A stretch of DNA of 64,000 bases from contig NC_068558.1 in NCBI RefSeq assembly GCF_022201045.2, positions 48,463,501 to 48,527,500 on the forward strand, written 5' to 3'. Both the position numbers and the translations under genes were made by a program. The stretch's first letter is position 1; each line of letters opens with the position of its first letter. Origin of the DNA: Citrus sinensis. Taxonomy: Eukaryota; Streptophyta; Magnoliopsida; Sapindales; Rutaceae. Shown here piece by piece: positions 60,942 through 64,000 of this stretch. The notes beneath the pieces are model-generated. The model made no database searches. It worked only from the letters and a program-made list of their open reading frames with translations, and had not been told where the DNA came from.

Positions 60942-61768
60942 CTTTTCTCGGAAAACCTAATTGAATTTTTTTTTTTTTTTGGCGAAATTTCGGTGCGAGG
61001 GACAATGAAAGGGAAAAGAAAGCTGATGTTTCTGTCCGGTGTAATTGTAAATGATGTGATGAGGGGGCATGTATTTAACCAAATATTTAATTTATATTAT
61101 TTAAATAACTAAACCATAATATTAAAAATTGTAATATTTGAATCTAATTCAACGTATCATTCATTTATTAAACTGTAAATTTCATAATTTTTAAAATTAT
61201 TTGTATAAAACATCAATTAAAACCTAAATATTGAAATAAACTATAAATTTCTGTAAAAAAAAAAAAAGCTCTTAATTAAAGATGGATGAAGCTTTGGGGG
61301 CAAATTTGAAATGGAAAAAAAAATTGACGTCGTCAATTTAATAGTTCGAAAGGAGACGGCGTTAAATTTGATTTAAGCCAAAGGTGGTGTCTGGCACCTT
61401 TTTTTTTTAATATTCCTTCCATCAGTGCTTTTTCATTCTTGAAACGGAGAGGCAACAGTAGGGAGTGGGGACTACGGATGTATCAAAAGTCACCGACCTG
61501 GTTAAAAAGGAAATGGGACACGTGGCCATCTGAAGTGGGACTGACGGGATGAGAGGCATGGACGGCCAGTGCTTTTTATTGGTCGGGTGAGGCTAACGTC
61601 AGTGCGCTCCATGTTAAGCTGAATTTTACGAGAATATCCTGGTACTATCAAATCACAATTGCTACCATTTGAAATATGATCTTTTGGTCCTATAAGTATA
61701 AGGGATCCCTCACCGGCTGCTTTTTTTAAATTAGTTCAAATCTTGATGGATAGAGGGTATATATAAAC

Positions 61769-61800
<32 letters not shown>

Positions 61801-63194
61801 TTTGCCGTGTTTTCATTTTGGAAAAAATAAAAGATTATTTTTTTAAAATTTTTTACCTAAGAGATTTATCTGTTTATACGTTAAAATGTATATGACATTA
61901 TAATTGGATAGCAATCAGGCATCTGCCACTGATAAATTCGCGGAGAAAGAATGATCGAAAGCTACATAAAGAGTCCATTTTCCTTCGCATTGGTGTCAAT
62001 GTCATTGTACAACAGTCATTCGATGGGAAAGGGTCATGAAGCCAATTGAGCATTATCGCATTTGATGGAGACGGCATCCTTCCCTTTGGCTTATTATGGT
62101 AATGGTCCTGTCATGCCATCATTCATACTTTACAAAGAATATTACATACGAGGCATGATCCTATACGCATCATCGCCTATGTTTTGACGTGTGATGAGAC
62201 ATATACTAAAACTTTATGGGTAAGATTGCAGGATTTACAAAGCAATTTGGTCAATCAATTCTTAACATGGGTCGCGTCGCGCATCTAATGTCTTGGTCAG
62301 CTTTTTATTTTATATATATAAAAAAAAATTATTATCGAATAAAAATTTTCTTAAGTTAGTAAAGTATGAAATAAATTAGAAAAAAATACATACTTGAATG
62401 TAGTATGTTTTATTCTATAATATATTAGAATATATATTTTTCTTATTTTTTATAAACACTGATTATATATATAAAGAGAGAGAGAGAGAGTACTAATTTG
62501 ATCAAGGATACTAAACTTCGTTAAAATTTAACAAAGTTGAGAAATATATATATAATAAAACATAATATAATTATAGTATAATGCAATCAAATATAATATA
62601 ATAATTTTCTTATTGGGGATCCATTATGATCATGACCAACTTAAAAATTTGTGTTATTTTTTTAATCTTTTAAGTTTGTCACAAAGAAATAGATGTAATG
62701 CTAAGTGCGTGTAACTTAGGGGGATCCCTAATATAAACAAATTACGAACGAAGCATGTGTACACGGCTCTAAAGAGTCAGGTCTTTACAAGAAAATTGCA
62801 TCTCTCAGCAACCGTTGTCCTCCCCTTTAACCGCCATTCAATCATCAAGCTTATAAGAAGAACGAGGAGAGGGAGCTTCCCTCTCCTATTGGAGTTCCCT
62901 TTAACACAAAAATGAACCATTGATAGAGTTCAACAAACAAATGGCTCGATTCCACTGTCTAATTTTCTTATGAAAAATGAAAGCAATGAACAGATGTAAG
63001 AGATCGCATCAATCAGTCATTTTCTCGTGGAATGTGTAGTTTCATTTGACTCAAGAAACAAAACAATAAGAGATATGCAGTAGGCAGGTAGCACATTAAA
63101 TATCAACTACAATGAATGTGTTGAAGGCAGATATTTAAAGAGATGTAAGACTCAGTGATGTATGAAAAATAATACCATACTTTTGATGCAACAA
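60942..63194. other. intergenic: reticulon promoter and methyltransferase 3' flank
   Basis: 60942-61650 is the reticulon promoter side. An ABRE-like acacgtggc at 61517-61525 contains a G-box core. Simple repeats: (TA)n/(TG)n at about 61767-61800 and (GA)n at 62475-62490. 62750-63194 is probably the 3' UTR of the last gene. No further gene is seen. Confidence 0.45.
61517..61525. promoter_or_regulatory. G-box/ABRE-like element upstream of the reticulon gene
   Basis: acacgtggc, containing the CACGTG core, lies about 575 bp upstream of the reticulon ATG. bZIP and bHLH factors bind such sites. The match is exact, but use in this promoter is inferred. Confidence 0.3.
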
Positions 63195-64000
63195 TTATCT
63201 TCGGAAAGGTCTCGGTGGCTTCTCTAAAACAGCAGAAAAGAAAACCTCTCGATCATCTTTATCCCTCTTTGGAACAACGACCCATTTATGCTTCTTGTAC
63301 TTCAGCATCTTAAAGACCTCCAAATAATCATTCATATCTTCCTTGGCGCAGAAGAAGCTGTCAATCCAAAGTAAACCCCCAGGCCTCAAAACTCTATCCC
63401 AATCGTATAATATGAAGTCCAGGAGCACAAAATCAATCCATCCGTCAAGAAATCTTGTCGTGTGGATCAAATCCAGGGTATTGTCAAAGAATGGAACCCG
63501 CTGATTTATTGTTATGTACAAAGGGACAAGCCCTCTTAGAGCTATCATTTCATTAAAAGGTGCCCCGAGATTAATAATTGCCGAGACTAATGTGACATTG
63601 AACTCTCTCATTCTTGCCGCAAAAGTCCCTGTTCCTATGCTGAAATCTAATCCAATTCGAATCTCGCCAGGCTTAATATCAAGCACTTCAGGTATCAAAA
63701 AGTCTGCAGTTAAATTGGTGATGGGATCTATGTCTACATTCTTAATCCATCTGGGCATTTCATGATCAGTAAGATTAAAACAATCAGCACATTTGAAGAA
63801 CCCTTTATGAGTTGCATTGCTAGCAAGACAAGTGAAGTTTTTGCATCTATACTGACTCCATCGCACATTTCTATTGTCTGGAAGCTTCCACATAGACTCG
63901 TTGATGTAAAAAGGCCGGCTATAGAGCTGAGGGGCTCTTGAGAAGCATCGTCTTCTTGGTAAGGGATCACAGCCATGAACCATCAGCTTTTGAGCTAGCT
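63195..64000 (-). CDS. SAM-dependent methyltransferase-like protein, 3' part only
   Basis: C-terminal 267 or so codons of a gene that continues past the right edge of the window. The frame stays open to the edge, reading LAQKLMVHGCDPLPRRRCFS, so the first ATG in the window is not the true start. It resembles plant proteins such as At1g29790 (class I SAM-binding methyltransferase superfamily, type II membrane proteins of the secretory pathway). The cofactor loop is seen as IRIGLDFSIGTGTFAARM (motif I with GxGTG). Downstream are DLIHTTRFLDGWID and the motif RVLRPGGLLWIDSFFC, and the end is EKPPRPFRR. Several Cys residues before the domain (CKNFTC, CADCF) suit a lumenal protein. The substrate is unknown. 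Confidence 0.85.
   Translation of the reverse strand, partial: LAQKLMVHGCDPLPRRRCFSRAPQLYSRPFYINESMWKLPDNRNVRWSQYRCKNFTCLASNATHKGFFKCADCFNLTDHEMPRWIKNVDIDPITNLTADFLIPEVLDIKPGEIRIGLDFSIGTGTFAARMREFNVTLVSAIINLGAPFNEMIALRGLVPLYITINQRVPFFDNTLDLIHTTRFLDGWIDFVLLDFILYDWDRVLRPGGLLWIDSFFCAKEDMNDYLEVFKMLKYKKHKWVVVPKRDKDDREVFFSAVLEKPPRPFRR

Noticed and set aside
63195-63983. Complete 262-residue methyltransferase starting at 63983
   Set aside because: The frame stays open to the window edge with family-like residues before that Met, so the gene is cut by the window end.

Overview
This is nuclear DNA from a flowering plant, most likely a core eudicot and possibly a woody one such as Citrus (the genus is a guess from overall look, not shown). 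The evidence is AT-rich intergenic DNA, GT-AG introns of dicot size, plant-only protein families, and many short transposon relics. Nine protein-coding genes, two chitinase pseudogenes and one nuclear tRNA-Leu(CAA) can be supported; exon boundaries below were placed by hand and every spliced reading frame closes exactly.

Layout. 0.5-4.4 kb (minus): ABIL1, a SCAR/WAVE-complex subunit with 9 exons. 6.7-8.4 kb (minus): a DUF2358 protein with a likely plastid transit peptide. 8.5-15.2 kb: gene-free AT-rich DNA with a 750-bp palindrome of MITE-like repeats. 15.2-16.6 kb (minus): intronless delta-8 sphingolipid desaturase (cytochrome b5 fusion). 19-29.5 kb (minus): three tandem class III (GH18) chitinase copies, of which only the last (28.5-29.4 kb) is intact. 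32.9-33.6 kb (plus): a MAKR6-like kinase-regulator gene. 33.6-39 kb: repeat-rich DNA (MULE-type MITE, LTR relic, a 52-bp tandem triplication, a hAT-like element). 39.1 kb: tRNA-Leu. 39.4-42.5 kb (plus): U11/U12 snRNP 59K protein, 8 exons. 44.6-56.1 kb (plus): golgin candidate 4/GRAB-domain coiled-coil protein, 15 exons, with an old Ty1/copia copy inside intron 5. 56.8-57.6 kb: a Pack-MULE-like element. 59.2-60.9 kb (minus): reticulon-like protein B, 5 exons. 63.2-64.0 kb (minus): 3' part of a SAM-dependent methyltransferase gene running off the window.

The genes are housekeeping genes of separate pathways (actin nucleation, sphingolipid desaturation, minor spliceosome, Golgi tethering, ER shaping), not a functional cluster. 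From memory, the series ABIL1 - DUF2358 - SLD - 59K - GC4 - reticulon matches the order of a segment at the end of Arabidopsis chromosome 2 (around At2g46225 to At2g46170). Against that block, the chitinase array, the MAKR6-like gene and the transposon-rich DNA at 17-39 kb are additions or have been lost in Arabidopsis. No CRISPR, phage, operon or other prokaryotic system is present, and I found no convincing new biological system. The most informative oddities are transposon structures with readable target-site duplications and the decaying chitinase array.
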